DNA of 64,000 nt, from positions 1 through 64,000 of the forward strand of contig CAVOLB010000089.1 of NCBI GenBank assembly GCA_963696655.1, read 5' to 3'. The notes beneath the pieces are model-generated. The model was not told where the DNA came from. It did not search any database and saw nothing but the letters and a program-made list of their open reading frames with translations. Below are positions 53,040 to 63,316 of the stretch, in pieces; the stretch's first letter is position 1, and the number at the start of each line of letters is the position of its first letter. Made by a program: the position numbers and the translations under genes. This stretch comes from Hypericibacter sp963696655. Lineage in GTDB: Bacteria > Pseudomonadota > Alphaproteobacteria > Dongiales > Dongiaceae.

Positions 53040-53118
53040 GAGCCTGGAAGCGTTCAGCCCTGATAGCGAGACCGCCCCCTCCCTAGCCCTCCCCCAAAAA
53101 TGGGGGAGAGGATAACGA
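52979..53118. repeat. dispersed palindromic repeat, copy C, overlapping the miaA start
   Basis: Two hairpins, CCCTCCCCC-GTTCC-GGGGGAGGG (52980-53003) and CCTCCCCC-AAAAAT-GGGGGAG (53089-53110), flank a spacer that includes the miaA ATG. The left half is coding (Leu-Pro-Arg-Asn-Gly-Gly in MiaA). The right hairpin lies just after the degP stop codon and may end that transcript. Confidence 0.8.
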
Positions 53119-53133
53119 GGAAGAGCCCGCTCC

Positions 53134-54681
53134 TCACCCCTTGTTGTCGATCCGCACCGCGACCCATTGGAAGTCGCCGCCGCGATAGACCAGGAGCGTC
53201 ACCACGCGATAGCCGTTGCCCTTGGCATCCTCGACGCGCTTCTTCACGTCGGCCGGGGTTTTGACGGCCTTCTGGTCGACCTCGATGATGACGTCGCCTT
53301 CCTGCAGGCCCTTCTCGGCCGCGGGACCGTTGGCGTCGACCGAGCTCACCAGCACGCCGGCGACATCGGGTTCCAGCTTGTACTGATCGCGCAGGGCCGC
53401 GGTCAGCTCGGTGACGACGAGACCCAGCAGATCCACCTTGCCGCTGTTGGCCGGCGCCGTGGGCGTCTTGGGCTGGGTCGATTCCGCCGAGGCCTGCTCG
53501 GTCTCTTCCTGCAGCTCGCCGACCTTGACCGACAGGGTCTTCTTCTCGCCCTGGCGCCAGACCACGATCGAAACATCCTGATCGATCGGCGTCTCGGCCA
53601 CGACGCGCGGCAGCTTGCGCATCTCGTCGATGGCGTGGCCGTTGAACTCGAGGATCACGTCGCCCTGCTTGATGCCCGCGGCGTCGGCGGGGCCGCCCGC
53701 CGTCACATTGGCGACGAGCGCCCCCTTCGGCGTCGGCAGGCGCAGGCCTTCGGCCAGCTCCGGGCTCACGCTCTGGATCCGCACGCCCAGCCAGCCGCGA
53801 CGGGCATGGCCGAAATCCTTCAACTGCTCGATGACCGCGCGCGCGAGGTTCGAGGGAATGGCGAAGCCGATGCCGACGCTGCCGCCCGAGGGCGAATAGA
53901 TCGCCGTGTTGATGCCGATGACTCCCCCGTCCATGTCGAACATGGGGCCGCCGGAATTGCCGCGATTGATCGAGGCATCGGTCTGGATGAAGTCGTCATA
54001 GGGTCCGGCATTGATGTCGCGCTGGCGGGCCGAGACGATGCCGGCCGTGACCGAGCCGCCGAGGCCGAACGGATTGCCGATCGCGAGCACCCAGTCGCCG
54101 ATCCGGGTCTTGTCGGAATCGCCCCAATGCACCGCGGGCAGCGGCGACTTCGGCTCGACCTTGAGCAGCGCCAGGTCGGTCTTGGTGTCGATGCCGATAA
54201 TCTTGGCTTCGAGCTCGGTATCGTCATGGAGGCGGACGGTGATCTGGTCCGCGCCCTCGATGACATGGTTGTTGGTGACGATATAGCCGCTGGGATCGAT
54301 GATGAAGCCCGAGCCCAGCGAGGTCGCGCGGCGCGGCTCCGGCTGCTGGCCGTTCCCGCCGCCGCCATTGTCGCCATCGTCCCCGTTATCGCGGTTCTGC
54401 CGGTCGAAGAAGTCCTTGAACATCTCCTCCAGGTCCTGCTGCGAATTGCCGTCGTCCTTCAGGGTCTGGGTGGTCGAGACATTGACCACCGCCGGCAGCA
54501 GGGCTTCCGCCAGGTCGGCGAAGCTCTCGGGCGCCGAGCGCGCCGAGGCGGGCGCCGGGGACGCCGTCAACGCCAGCAGGGCGACGAAGGCCGCGGCGCC
54601 GGCCGAACGCAGGGCCGCGACGCACCAGGACGGCGTCGCGACGAGGGACCGCAGGGGAGCGAAAGCAGGGCGGAACGACAC
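53134..54681 (-). CDS. degP: periplasmic Do-family serine protease/chaperone
   Basis: The best start is GTG 54681 with GGAGG nine bases upstream; it gives 515 residues with a signal peptide (SAGAAAFVALLALTASPAPASA). The catalytic triad is visible: His in TNNHVIEGAD, Asp in TDLALLKVEP and Ser in RGNSGGPMFD. Two PDZ domains follow (GWLGVRIQSV..., VAGVLVSSVDANGPAAEKGL). A Gly/Asp/Asn-rich loop (GDDGDNGGGGNGQQPEP) lies in the LA loop. Its place after hflKC is common in alphaproteobacteria. DegP, DegQ or MucD naming cannot be separated here. Confidence 0.93.
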   Translation of the reverse strand: MSFRPAFAPLRSLVATPSWCVAALRSAGAAAFVALLALTASPAPASARSAPESFADLAEALLPAVVNVSTTQTLKDDGNSQQDLEEMFKDFFDRQNRDNGDDGDNGGGGNGQQPEPRRATSLGSGFIIDPSGYIVTNNHVIEGADQITVRLHDDTELEAKIIGIDTKTDLALLKVEPKSPLPAVHWGDSDKTRIGDWVLAIGNPFGLGGSVTAGIVSARQRDINAGPYDDFIQTDASINRGNSGGPMFDMDGGVIGINTAIYSPSGGSVGIGFAIPSNLARAVIEQLKDFGHARRGWLGVRIQSVSPELAEGLRLPTPKGALVANVTAGGPADAAGIKQGDVILEFNGHAIDEMRKLPRVVAETPIDQDVSIVVWRQGEKKTLSVKVGELQEETEQASAESTQPKTPTAPANSGKVDLLGLVVTELTAALRDQYKLEPDVAGVLVSSVDANGPAAEKGLQEGDVIIEVDQKAVKTPADVKKRVEDAKGNGYRVVTLLVYRGGDFQWVAVRIDNKG

Positions 54682-54845
54682 GGGACTTGGACCTCCGAAC
54701 GCAGGGGTCGACCGGCGGGCCGGCAATCGACCCGGTGGACGAATGGGGAACGAGATTAGGCGAAATCGATGTCGCCCGGGTGAAATTTCCCGTGAGCGAC
54801 CGCGACCTCTTTGTCGGCGGGAATGGTGGCGGAAGCGAGGCGGAT

Positions 54846-55031
54846 TCAGCCCCTCACCAGCCAGACCAGCAACAAACCGAGGCCGGCAGCCACGAGCCCG
54901 GCGATCCGCTGCGTCGTCTCCGGAAGGACCGCCAGGGCCTCGGTAAAGCGGCGCAGCATGCCGGGAATGGCCGCCAGCGCGATGCCTTCGATCACCAGCA
55001 GCAATCCGAGCGACGTGGCGAGATCGCTCAT
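54846..55031 (-). CDS. DUF2065 family small membrane protein
   Basis: The 61-residue protein has two hydrophobic helices (LGLLLVIEGIALAAIPGML and IAGLVAAGLGLLLVWLV) around a short polar linker RRFTEALAVLPETTQ. This is the whole DUF2065 pattern. Genes of this family usually stand just after hflC, as here (73 bp). Function is unknown, but the constant location suggests a link to the HflKC complex or FtsH. Confidence 0.88.
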   Translation of the reverse strand: MSDLATSLGLLLVIEGIALAAIPGMLRRFTEALAVLPETTQRIAGLVAAGLGLLLVWLVRG

Positions 55032-55104
55032 CGCAGCCTCGCCGCCGCGAGGCTGGCCGGGGGCCCCGAAGCGGAGCCTCTCGACCGCGCCATCGCGGCA
55101 AGGC

Positions 55105-55995
55105 TCACGGTGCGGGCGGTGGGCTGGCGCCCCCCTGCTCGCTGCCGAAGAAGCGGAAGAAATCGCCCGTCGGCGGGCCGATATAGGTGGTGTTGGCGCC
55201 GTCGAGGCCCTGGGTCAATGCCTGCATCGACCGGTAGAAGTCGAAGAAGGCCGGATCCTTGCCATAGGCGTCGTTATAGATCCGGGTCGCCTCGCCATCG
55301 CCCTCGCCGCGCAAGACCTCGGCCTGACGGCGAGCATCGGCGAGAATCACCACCTGCTGCTTGTCGGCCTCGGCCTTGATCTTCTGGCCGTCGCGCTGGC
55401 CTTCCGCGCGCAAACGGCGGGCCTCCTGCTCGCGCTGCGTCTGCATGCGCCGGAAAATCGCCTGACTGTTCTCCTCGGGCAGATCGACGCGCTTCATGCG
55501 GACGTCCACGACATTGACGCCGTAGATCAGCGCCGCCTGGTTCACCGCCTCGGTGATCGAGCGCATGAACTGGGCGCGCCGCGCGGTCAGCATTTCCGAC
55601 ATCGGCACCTTGCCGATCTCGCCGCGCAGGTTCGAATTGATGATCGGTCCGACGCGGCCGCGCAGGCCGCCTTCGTCGCGCACCACCTGATAGAATTTCA
55701 GCGGATCGACGATGATGTATTTGGCATAGGCCTCGACCACCACCTGCTTCTGGTCGTTGGTCGGCATTTCGGCCGGGGCCAGGTCGAGATTGAGCAGCCG
55801 CTTCTCGAAATAGATCACGTTCTGGATGAAGGGCATCTTGAAATGCAGCCCCGGCTCGCTGATCGCCTGGCGCGGCTGGCCGAACTGCAGCACGAGGGCC
55901 TGCTGCCACTGATTGACGGTGAACGTCGATGAGAGCAGCACCACGACGGCGATGACCGCCAGGATGACGACCGCGACGAAGGAGGTGCGGTTCAT
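55105..55995 (-). CDS. hflC: HflC, SPFH/prohibitin-domain partner of FtsH
   Basis: The 296-residue protein has one N-terminal membrane helix (FVAVVILAVIAVVVLLSSTF) and a SPFH domain: VNQWQQALVLQFGQPRQAIS, EPGLHFKMPFIQNVIYF, and KQVVVEAYAKYIIVDP. The C-terminal helical part contains ARRLRAEGQRDGQKIKAEAD. With HflK it forms a large periplasmic cage that limits FtsH proteolysis. It overlaps hflK by 4 bp. Confidence 0.95.
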   Translation of the reverse strand: MNRTSFVAVVILAVIAVVVLLSSTFTVNQWQQALVLQFGQPRQAISEPGLHFKMPFIQNVIYFEKRLLNLDLAPAEMPTNDQKQVVVEAYAKYIIVDPLKFYQVVRDEGGLRGRVGPIINSNLRGEIGKVPMSEMLTARRAQFMRSITEAVNQAALIYGVNVVDVRMKRVDLPEENSQAIFRRMQTQREQEARRLRAEGQRDGQKIKAEADKQQVVILADARRQAEVLRGEGDGEATRIYNDAYGKDPAFFDFYRSMQALTQGLDGANTTYIGPPTGDFFRFFGSEQGGASPPPAP

Positions 55996-57146
55996 TGCGA
56001 GGCTCCCTGCGTGCCGGACGTCGCGTCGCTGTTGTTGGGCGGCATGCCGGTGTTCACCGCCGGCTTGGTCTGCAGCTTCATCAGCTCGTTGAGCGAGAGA
56101 TAGGGCAAGGCCCCGCCGGCGCCGGGCGCGCCGGAAACCAGCACCTTGTTCATGCCCCGCATGATGTCTTCCATCGTCTCGAGATAGATGCGGCGCTCGG
56201 TCAGGACCTTGTTCTTGGCATATTCGTCATAGACCGAGATGAAGCGCTGCGCGTCGCCGGTGGCGATCGCGATCTTCTCGGCACGATAGGCTTCGCCGGC
56301 CTTGATCACCTGCTGCGCCTGACCTTCGGCGCGCTGGGTGATCTCGTTGAAGTAGGCCTGCGCCTCGTTGACCGAGCGCTCCTTGTCGGCGCGCGCCGCC
56401 TGCACGTCGCGGAAGGACTCGATCACCGCATCGGGCGGATCGACCTTCAAAAGCTGCAGGCTGGTGATGATGATGCCCGAATTGTAGCTGTCGAGCGTGT
56501 GCTGGATCAGCTCCTGGGTGCGCGATTCGACCTCGGCGCGGCCCTTGGTGCGGGTCAATTCGAAATCGGACTGTCCGATGATCTCGCGCATGCCGGCTTC
56601 GGATACCGCCTTCACCGTCTCCTCGGGGTCGAGGACGCTGAAGAGATATTTGCCGGCATCGCCGATCTTCCACAGCACCACGAACTGGATGTCGATGATG
56701 TTCTCGTCGCCGGTGAGCATCAGGCTCTCGGCCGGGATGTCGCGGGTGCTGGTGCCGTCGGCCGCCGAGCGGAAGCCGATCTCGACGCGGTTCTCGAAAT
56801 CCACCATCGGGGTTTCGACCGAGCCGATCGGCGCCGGAAGGTTGTAATTGAGGCCGGGGCCGGTGGTGGCGACCCACTTGCCGAAGATCATGGCGACGCC
56901 CTGCTCGTTGGCGTCGACGCGATAGAAGCCGCTGGCCAGCCACAGGGCCAAGGCCGCGAGCGCGATGAAGACCAGGCCGCGCCGTCCGCCCATGCCGCCC
57001 GGCAACCAGCCCTTGAGCCGGTCTTGCCCTCGGCGCAACATCTCCTCGATATCGTTCGGTCGTTGACCGCCGCCCGAGGGACCACGCCCCCACGGACCCT
57101 GGCCGCCGCCCCAAGGACCGCCGCCTCCTTGATTCTGCCACGGCAT
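55992..57146 (-). CDS. hflK: HflK, SPFH/prohibitin-domain partner of FtsH
   Basis: ATG 57146 with AGGGAAG upstream gives 384 residues. The N-terminus is Gly/Trp/Pro-rich (WGGGQGPWGRGPSGGG), typical of HflK, followed by a membrane helix (LVFIALAALALWLASGFY) and the SPFH domain (VDANEQGVAMIFGKWVATT, GPGLNYNLPAP, ESLMLTGDENIIDIQFVV). The tail is Asn/Ser/Thr-rich. It is cotranslated with hflC, then followed by DUF2065 and degP genes in a membrane-quality-control cluster. Confidence 0.95.
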   Translation of the reverse strand: MPWQNQGGGGPWGGGQGPWGRGPSGGGQRPNDIEEMLRRGQDRLKGWLPGGMGGRRGLVFIALAALALWLASGFYRVDANEQGVAMIFGKWVATTGPGLNYNLPAPIGSVETPMVDFENRVEIGFRSAADGTSTRDIPAESLMLTGDENIIDIQFVVLWKIGDAGKYLFSVLDPEETVKAVSEAGMREIIGQSDFELTRTKGRAEVESRTQELIQHTLDSYNSGIIITSLQLLKVDPPDAVIESFRDVQAARADKERSVNEAQAYFNEITQRAEGQAQQVIKAGEAYRAEKIAIATGDAQRFISVYDEYAKNKVLTERRIYLETMEDIMRGMNKVLVSGAPGAGGALPYLSLNELMKLQTKPAVNTGMPPNNSDATSGTQGASQ

Positions 57147-57293
57147 ATCAAGCTTCCCTGTGTAGTGGATCGATTTAACGGCGCCGGCTTTCCCGGGACG
57201 GTCCGACGCCTTATATGACAGCCGGTTGCCATGGGCAACCGGCGCACGCCCCCGCCTTCGGCCATATTGTGATCCCATTGGAGTTGTTCAAGC

Positions 57294-58439
<1,146 letters not shown>

Positions 58440-58478
58440 GGGGAGGTCAGCGAGTTTTAGGGAGAGGTCGGCGAGTTA

Positions 58479-58586
58479 TTGTCTCCTCCCCCGTCTTCGG
58501 GGGAGGACTAAGGAGGGGGCTGCTCGCTATCTGAAATCGCGTCTTCCCCCTTCCTAACCTTCCCCCGTTCCGGGGGAAGGGACAGA
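58479..58586. repeat. dispersed palindromic repeat, copy D
   Basis: It has the same layout as copy B, with CTCCCCC-GTCTTC-GGGGGAG and CTTCCCCC-GTTCC-GGGGGAAG; the spacer has changed to GCTATCTGAAATCGCGTC. It lies between the convergent mrp and PPOX-type genes, where it could act as a two-way terminator. Confidence 0.85.
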
Positions 58587-58600
58587 GCGAGATACGTCGC

Positions 58601-59281
58601 TCAATACAAATTCGTGCGGTAATCCTCCTCGACCTCGCACTCATAGGCCGTGACCAGGGCGTCGTCGACCTTCGGCGGCTGGCGCGTCTCGGCTTCCGCG
58701 ATCTGCTCCATGATCATGCGCACCAGGCTGGGCATGGTCTTGCGATCGACCTGCGCGCTCGGATCCCAGAGCCGCGAGCGCTTGAAAGCCTTGGCGCAGT
58801 GGAGGAAGGCCTCCTCGACCGCGACCTTGATCGCGACCTTGGGTTCCTTGTTGTTGACCGCCATGCCGCTCAGCAGCGCCGGATCGCGCGTCAGCACCGC
58901 CTTGCCGTTGACCCGCAGCGTGTCCTCGAAGCCCGGGATGAGGAAGATCATCCCCACCCGCGGGTTGCCGACGATGTTGCTCAGGCTGTCGAGCCGGTTG
59001 TTGCCCGGCCGGTCGGGGATCGCCAGCGTGCGGTCGTCGAGGATCTGGACGAAACCCGGCTGATCGCCGCGCGGCGAGACGTCGGCGCGGCCATCGGCAC
59101 CGAAGGTGCCGAGGCAGAGGAAGGGCGAGAGGCCGATGAAGTTGCGGCAATGGCGATCCAGGAACGGGATCGATTTGCGCGCGGCACCGCCATCGACCTC
59201 GCCGAAGAGGGCGCGCAGGCCCGCCTGGTCGCGGATCTGCCAGGGATCATCGCCCGGCGACAGGCGGGAATCGTCCGACAT
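58601..59281 (-). CDS. PPOX-class FMN-dependent flavoprotein (pyridoxamine-phosphate-oxidase-like)
   Basis: The 226-residue protein has a split-barrel fold: FIGLSPFLCLGTFGADGRAD, VSPRGDQPGFVQILDD, IPDRPGNNRLDSLSNIV, and GMIFLIPGFEDTLRVNGKA. This matches the MSMEG_1061-type PPOX flavoproteins, which bind FMN or F420; bacteria of this group normally use FMN. The C-terminal part KRSRLWDPSAQVDRKTMPSL is also family-like. Substrate is unknown. It is convergent with mrp and upstream of nothing obvious. Confidence 0.85.
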   Translation of the reverse strand: MSDDSRLSPGDDPWQIRDQAGLRALFGEVDGGAARKSIPFLDRHCRNFIGLSPFLCLGTFGADGRADVSPRGDQPGFVQILDDRTLAIPDRPGNNRLDSLSNIVGNPRVGMIFLIPGFEDTLRVNGKAVLTRDPALLSGMAVNNKEPKVAIKVAVEEAFLHCAKAFKRSRLWDPSAQVDRKTMPSLVRMIMEQIAEAETRQPPKVDDALVTAYECEVEEDYRTNLY

Positions 59282-59349
59282 GAGGGTCGCTCCTTCTCGA
59301 TGTCGCGACGTCGGCAGCAGGGCCGCGTCTCGCGGGGGTTGTCAGGCCG

Positions 59350-60291
59350 TCAGGGTTCCTTCCGGGCCAGCTCAGCCTGAAGCTCGGCCCATTCGCGTTT
59401 TCCCAGCCCGCTATTCTCGGCGGTGACGGTCTCCCCCGCCAGCATCCGCTTGACCGCGGCCATGGCGGCCGCCGACAGCGTCACGGCATGGAGCCGGTGC
59501 TGGAGGAAGGCCTCATGCGTGATGGGCAGCCACTTCGCCACCACATCCAGCATCCGCTCGGCATAGACCCGAATCTCGTACTGCGCATGCGGATCGGCGC
59601 GCAGCGACAGGAAATGCAGCAGGTTGTGGAGATCGGTCTTCCAGTACCATTGCGTATAGAAATTGAGCGAGAGGTTCATCCGCGCCAGCTCGCGCGCGAG
59701 GCCCTGGCGGCTCTCGTCGGGGCGGCTGCCATCCTCGCGCTCGTTCAGCATCTCCTCGTAATGGGCATAGGACCGCGCTGCATCCTCGCGCAGCAGCGTG
59801 AGCACGCGCTCTGCCTCGGCGCCATCGAGCACGTCCCCCCGCCCCTGGCGATTGGCGACCGACTGGGCCGCGAGCTGCTCTGGCGCCGGGATGTAGAACT
59901 CGTTGTCGAGCACCGAATAGCGCGCGGAATATTCGTTCACATTGGCGGTGCGGTGCCGGATCCATTGCCGCGCCACGAAGATCGGCAGCTTGACGTGGAA
60001 CTTGATCTCGCACATCTCGAACGGGGTCGAGTGGCGGTGGCGCAGCAGATAGTGGATCAGCCCGCGATCCTCGCTGACCTTCTTGGTGCCGCGGCCATAG
60101 GAGACGCGCGCCGCCTGAACCACGGCGGCATCGTCGCCCATATAGTCGATGACGCGGACGAAGCCGCGATCGAGCACCGGCAGGGCCTGATAGAGGATCT
60201 CCTCGAGGGCCGGCACGGTCGGGCGCCGGGTGGTGGCGCTGGCACTGCGCTGGGCGTCGATTTCGGCTTGCTGTTGGGGCGTAAGCGCCAT
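59350..60291 (-). CDS. thyX: flavin-dependent thymidylate synthase ThyX
   Basis: ThyX makes dTMP from dUMP with FAD, NADPH and methylenetetrahydrofolate. The signature RHRTANVNEYSARYS (RHRx7S) is present, after FVARQWIRHR, and PVLDRGFVRVIDYMGDDAAV precedes it. The 313-residue length is within the alphaproteobacterial range, with a C-terminal extension (ALTLSAAAMAAVKRMLAG). No thyA is in the window. It is divergent from the tmRNA gene. Confidence 0.95.
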   Translation of the reverse strand: MALTPQQQAEIDAQRSASATTRRPTVPALEEILYQALPVLDRGFVRVIDYMGDDAAVVQAARVSYGRGTKKVSEDRGLIHYLLRHRHSTPFEMCEIKFHVKLPIFVARQWIRHRTANVNEYSARYSVLDNEFYIPAPEQLAAQSVANRQGRGDVLDGAEAERVLTLLREDAARSYAHYEEMLNEREDGSRPDESRQGLARELARMNLSLNFYTQWYWKTDLHNLLHFLSLRADPHAQYEIRVYAERMLDVVAKWLPITHEAFLQHRLHAVTLSAAAMAAVKRMLAGETVTAENSGLGKREWAELQAELARKEP

Positions 60292-60519
60292 GGCGGTGGG
60301 CTGGGTCCTGTTTCGCGAATCTTGCGGCCCAAGGGACGGGCCGCTGGCGGAGGCAATCTAACCGCTCGATGCGATGCCGGCCACAAGCGGCGGCGGGGCC
60401 CAGGCAAATCCTGGCTCGCGCTTCGGAAAACCCAGCGAATCGAGACGGTTCCAGCCCGATAAGCAACCCTTCCGATTCGCCCTCGCGCACCCTATATTGA
60501 GGGTGTCGGGAAACCGACT

Positions 60520-60830
60520 ATGGCGATAAACGCGTTATGGAATAAGCGTTGCGGACCCGGGGGCGGTACCCGGCGCCTCCACCAATTCGCCGCTTCCGAG
60601 ATCGTCCCTTGCGGGACCTTCCGGAGCGGCTCCATGGGGGCGAAATAGGATCGACGCGCGTGGTAAAGCTAACGTTTTTGCCCGGCATGGTTCCGCCGTT
60701 ATCGGGCCAACACAGAAGTGCCAACGACAACACTCGTCTGGCTCTCGCTGCCTAACAACTAGGTAAGCGCGGTTCGGGGGGCACCGGGCAACAGAAGCCC
60801 CCCACTTGGCTCAAGCTGCCGGTCTGGATA
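60520..60830 (+). ncRNA. ssrA: circularly permuted two-piece tmRNA
   Basis: The acceptor piece comes first and ends in an encoded CCA at 60582-60584, with a T-arm CCGGG-GGCGGTA-CCCGG. After a 51-nt linker, which is removed in maturation, the coding piece starts at 60636. Its GGGGGCG pairs with CGCCTCC of the acceptor piece (one G-U). The tag frame at 60720-60755 reads ANDNTRLALAA and stop. A pseudoknot-like GGGGGG/CCCCCC stem follows. The 5' and 3' outer limits are estimates. Permuted tmRNA is standard in alphaproteobacteria. It tags stalled proteins for ClpXP, and sspB follows directly. Confidence 0.93.
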
Positions 60831-60881
60831 AGACAAGAAGCAGCGACGTGACTGATGGGATTGAGGGGGACGACGGCGAGC

Positions 60882-61385
60882 ATGGCCGAAGATTTCTTGC
60901 GTTACGAGGAAATGGTCGAGACGGCGCTGCGCGATGTCGTGCGGCGGTCCCTGGCGCTGGTCGCGGAACGCGGCCTGCCGGGCGCGCATCATTTCTACAT
61001 CACCTTCCGCACCGACCGTCCGGACGTGCTCATCCCGACCCGGCTGCGCCAGCAATATCCCAAGGAGATGACGATCGTCGTCCAGCACCAGTTCTGGGGG
61101 CTGGAGGTCGATCGCGAGACCCTGCGCATCACCCTGAGCTTCAACAATCAGCAGGAGCGGCTGGTCATCCCCTTCGCGGCCTTGACCGCCTTCGCCGACC
61201 CCTCCTGCAAGTTCGGCCTGCAGTTCGAGGCGCGCCCCGGCAACGGCAACGAGGCCTCGGCCGAGCGCAGCATCGCCCCGCAGCCGCGAGCGGGCGTCCC
61301 GGCACCTGCCCCGGGTCCGGCCTCGGCCCCGGCCGATGCCAAGGGCGCCGAAGTGGTGACGCTCGACGCCTTCCGCAAAAAGTAA
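60882..61385 (+). CDS. sspB: ClpXP adaptor SspB (alphaproteobacterial type)
   Basis: ATG 60882 (GAGGGGG upstream) gives 167 residues. The core RYEEMVETALRDVVRRSLAL, FYITFRTDRPDVLIPTRL and MTIVVQHQFWGLEVD is the SspB fold that binds the ssrA tag. The Pro/Ala-rich flexible linker ends in VVTLDAFRKK, the short ClpX-binding motif expected at the C-terminus. It delivers tmRNA-tagged proteins to ClpXP. The gene lies about 50 bp after the tmRNA gene on the same strand. Confidence 0.93.
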   Translation: MAEDFLRYEEMVETALRDVVRRSLALVAERGLPGAHHFYITFRTDRPDVLIPTRLRQQYPKEMTIVVQHQFWGLEVDRETLRITLSFNNQQERLVIPFAALTAFADPSCKFGLQFEARPGNGNEASAERSIAPQPRAGVPAPAPGPASAPADAKGAEVVTLDAFRKK

Positions 61386-61403
61386 GCGGCCGCCGCACCC
61401 CGC

Positions 61404-62462
61404 TTGTCCGAAACGAGCAACGCTGCCCTCCCCGCTTCCGATCCGGCCGTCTGCGTCATCATCGTCGCCTTCAATGCGGGCGCCTATCTGGCCCGTTGCA
61501 TCGATGCCCTGCGCCGCCAAAGCTGGACCGATTTCGAGACGATCATTGTCGATAACGGCTCGACCGATGGCGCCGTGCTGGGCCTCGGCGCTCTGTCGGT
61601 GCCGTTCCGCGTCCTCGCCACCGGCAGGAATCTGGGGTTCGCCGCCGCCAACAATCGCGGTGCCGCCGCCACGGGCGCGCCCTGGATCGCGCTGCTCAAT
61701 CCCGACGCGGTCGCGGCCCCCGACTGGCTCGAACGCCTCATGGCCGCGACGCGGGCCCATCCCGACATCGCCATGTTCGGCTCCACCCAGATCCAGCTCG
61801 ACGACGAAACGCGCTGGGACGGGCTGGGCGATGTCTATCATGCGAGCGGGATCGTCTGGCGCGGCGGCTTCGGCCAGGCGGTGACGGATCCCGCGCCGGG
61901 CGGCGAGGTCTTCAGCCCCTGCGCCGCGGCGGCCCTCTATCGGCATGAGGATTTCCGCGCGGCTGGCGGCTTCGACGAGCGCTTCTTCTGCTATGTCGAG
62001 GATATCGACCTCGCCTTTCGCCTGCGGCTTCAGGGCCAGCGCGCGCTCCAGGTCGCCGACGCGGTGGTGCATCATGCGGGCTCAGCCACCACCGGCCGCA
62101 GCAGCGATTTCACCCTGTTCCATGGCTGGCGCAACCGCAGCTGGGTCTTCGTCAAGAACATGCCGGGACCCTTGTTCTGGCCGCTGCTGCCATTGCATCT
62201 CGCCGCGCTCGCCTTGCTCCTGCTGCTCAGCCTGAGGCCCGGCAGCCGCGAAAAACTGGCGCCCTGCTGGCGCGGCCTGAAGGCCGCCCTCGCCGGCCTC
62301 GGACCGATCTGGCGCAGCCGGCAGGAGATCCAGCGCCAACGGCGCGCCTCGCCCTGGGCCATCGCGGCCGCCTTCAGCTGGTCGCCGTTCGCGCTGCTCG
62401 GGCGGCGCCCGGTGCTCCGGCCGCTGCGCCCCGCCGCCCGCCGATCCCAGGCTCGCCAATGA
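61404..62462 (+). CDS. family 2 glycosyltransferase (rhamnosyltransferase-like)
   Basis: The 352-residue protein starts at a TTG (61404) with weak signals, so the start is uncertain. The GT-A core is VCVIIVAFNAGAYLARCIDALRRQ, IIVDNGSTDG (DxD-like region), NLGFAAANNRGAA and LLNPDAVAAPDWL. A C-terminal GGFDERFFCYVEDIDLAFRL is the conserved acceptor-side block. A hydrophobic helix (LFWPLLPLHLAALALLLLLS) follows, so it may be membrane-attached. Overlaps the next gene by 4 bp; the pair probably builds a cell-envelope glycan. Confidence 0.85.
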   Translation: MSETSNAALPASDPAVCVIIVAFNAGAYLARCIDALRRQSWTDFETIIVDNGSTDGAVLGLGALSVPFRVLATGRNLGFAAANNRGAAATGAPWIALLNPDAVAAPDWLERLMAATRAHPDIAMFGSTQIQLDDETRWDGLGDVYHASGIVWRGGFGQAVTDPAPGGEVFSPCAAAALYRHEDFRAAGGFDERFFCYVEDIDLAFRLRLQGQRALQVADAVVHHAGSATTGRSSDFTLFHGWRNRSWVFVKNMPGPLFWPLLPLHLAALALLLLLSLRPGSREKLAPCWRGLKAALAGLGPIWRSRQEIQRQRRASPWAIAAAFSWSPFALLGRRPVLRPLRPAARRSQARQ

Positions 62463-63316
62463 GCGAGCCCCCGGTCAGCGCGATTCTGGTGAGCTATCAC
62501 TCGGGCCCCGTGCTGTGGCGCGCGCTCGACGCGCTGGCGGGCCAAACGGGCTTGCGCGAGATCCTGCTGCTGGACAACGGCAACCCACCCGGCGTTCGCG
62601 CCGAGCTCGACCGGCGCGCGGCGGCCGGAGCGATTCGTCTCATCCGCAGCGAGCGGAATCTGGGCTTCGCCGCCGGCTGCAATCGCGCCGCCGCCGCCGC
62701 TCGAGGCGAGCTCCTGCTGTTCCTCAATCCCGACGCCGTTCTGATGGCGGGCGGCATCCCCGGCATGCTGGGCGCCATGCAAGGCAAGCCGGGGCCCTGG
62801 ATCGCCGGCGCGCGGCTTGTCGGCGCGGACGGGGTCGAGCGGCGCGGCGGCCGGCGCGGTGAGCTGACGCCCTTGAGCGCGCTGGGCGACGCGCTGGGAT
62901 TCGCCAGCTTCAACCGTCACCGGCAGCCGCTGCCACCGGGCCCGGTCGAGCTGCCGACGGTCAGCGGCGCCTGTCTCCTGATCCCGGCCGCCGACTTCCG
63001 CGCGCTCGGCGGATTCGACGAGGGCTATTTCCTGCATGTCGAGGATATCGATCTCTGCTGGCGGCTGCGCGAGCGCGGCGGCAAGGTCTGGTTCCTGCCG
63101 CGGATCGCGGTGGAGCATGAAGGCGGCTCGTCGGACGCGGCGTCCCTGACGGTCGAGCGTCACAAGCTGGCGAGTTTCCGGATTTATTTTCGCCGCTATT
63201 ATGGCGGCAGGGCCGACGCGGCGATCGTCATGGCGCTGATCGCGGCACGACACGCGCTGCGCGCGCCCTTTCTCTGGCTTTCGGATCGACATCGAATTCG
63301 TGACAAGGACGCATGA
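62459..63316 (+). CDS. family 2 glycosyltransferase (rhamnosyltransferase-like)
   Basis: The 285-residue protein has SAILVSYHSGPVLWRALDAL, LLDNGNPPG, NLGFAAGCNRAAAA, LLFLNPDAVLM and GGFDEGYFLHVEDIDLCWRL, the same block order as the preceding glycosyltransferase. Pairwise similarity suggests an old duplication. The C-terminal Arg-rich part follows KLASFRIYFRRYYGG. Donor and acceptor are unknown. It overlaps both neighbours by 4 bp, forming a tight GT-GT-TfoX unit. Confidence 0.88.
   Translation: MSEPPVSAILVSYHSGPVLWRALDALAGQTGLREILLLDNGNPPGVRAELDRRAAAGAIRLIRSERNLGFAAGCNRAAAAARGELLLFLNPDAVLMAGGIPGMLGAMQGKPGPWIAGARLVGADGVERRGGRRGELTPLSALGDALGFASFNRHRQPLPPGPVELPTVSGACLLIPAADFRALGGFDEGYFLHVEDIDLCWRLRERGGKVWFLPRIAVEHEGGSSDAASLTVERHKLASFRIYFRRYYGGRADAAIVMALIAARHALRAPFLWLSDRHRIRDKDA

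Noticed and set aside
54682..55101. 140-codon N-terminal extension of the DegP frame
   Set aside because: It would hide the signal peptide and overlaps the DUF2065 gene; GTG 54681 with GGAGG is better.
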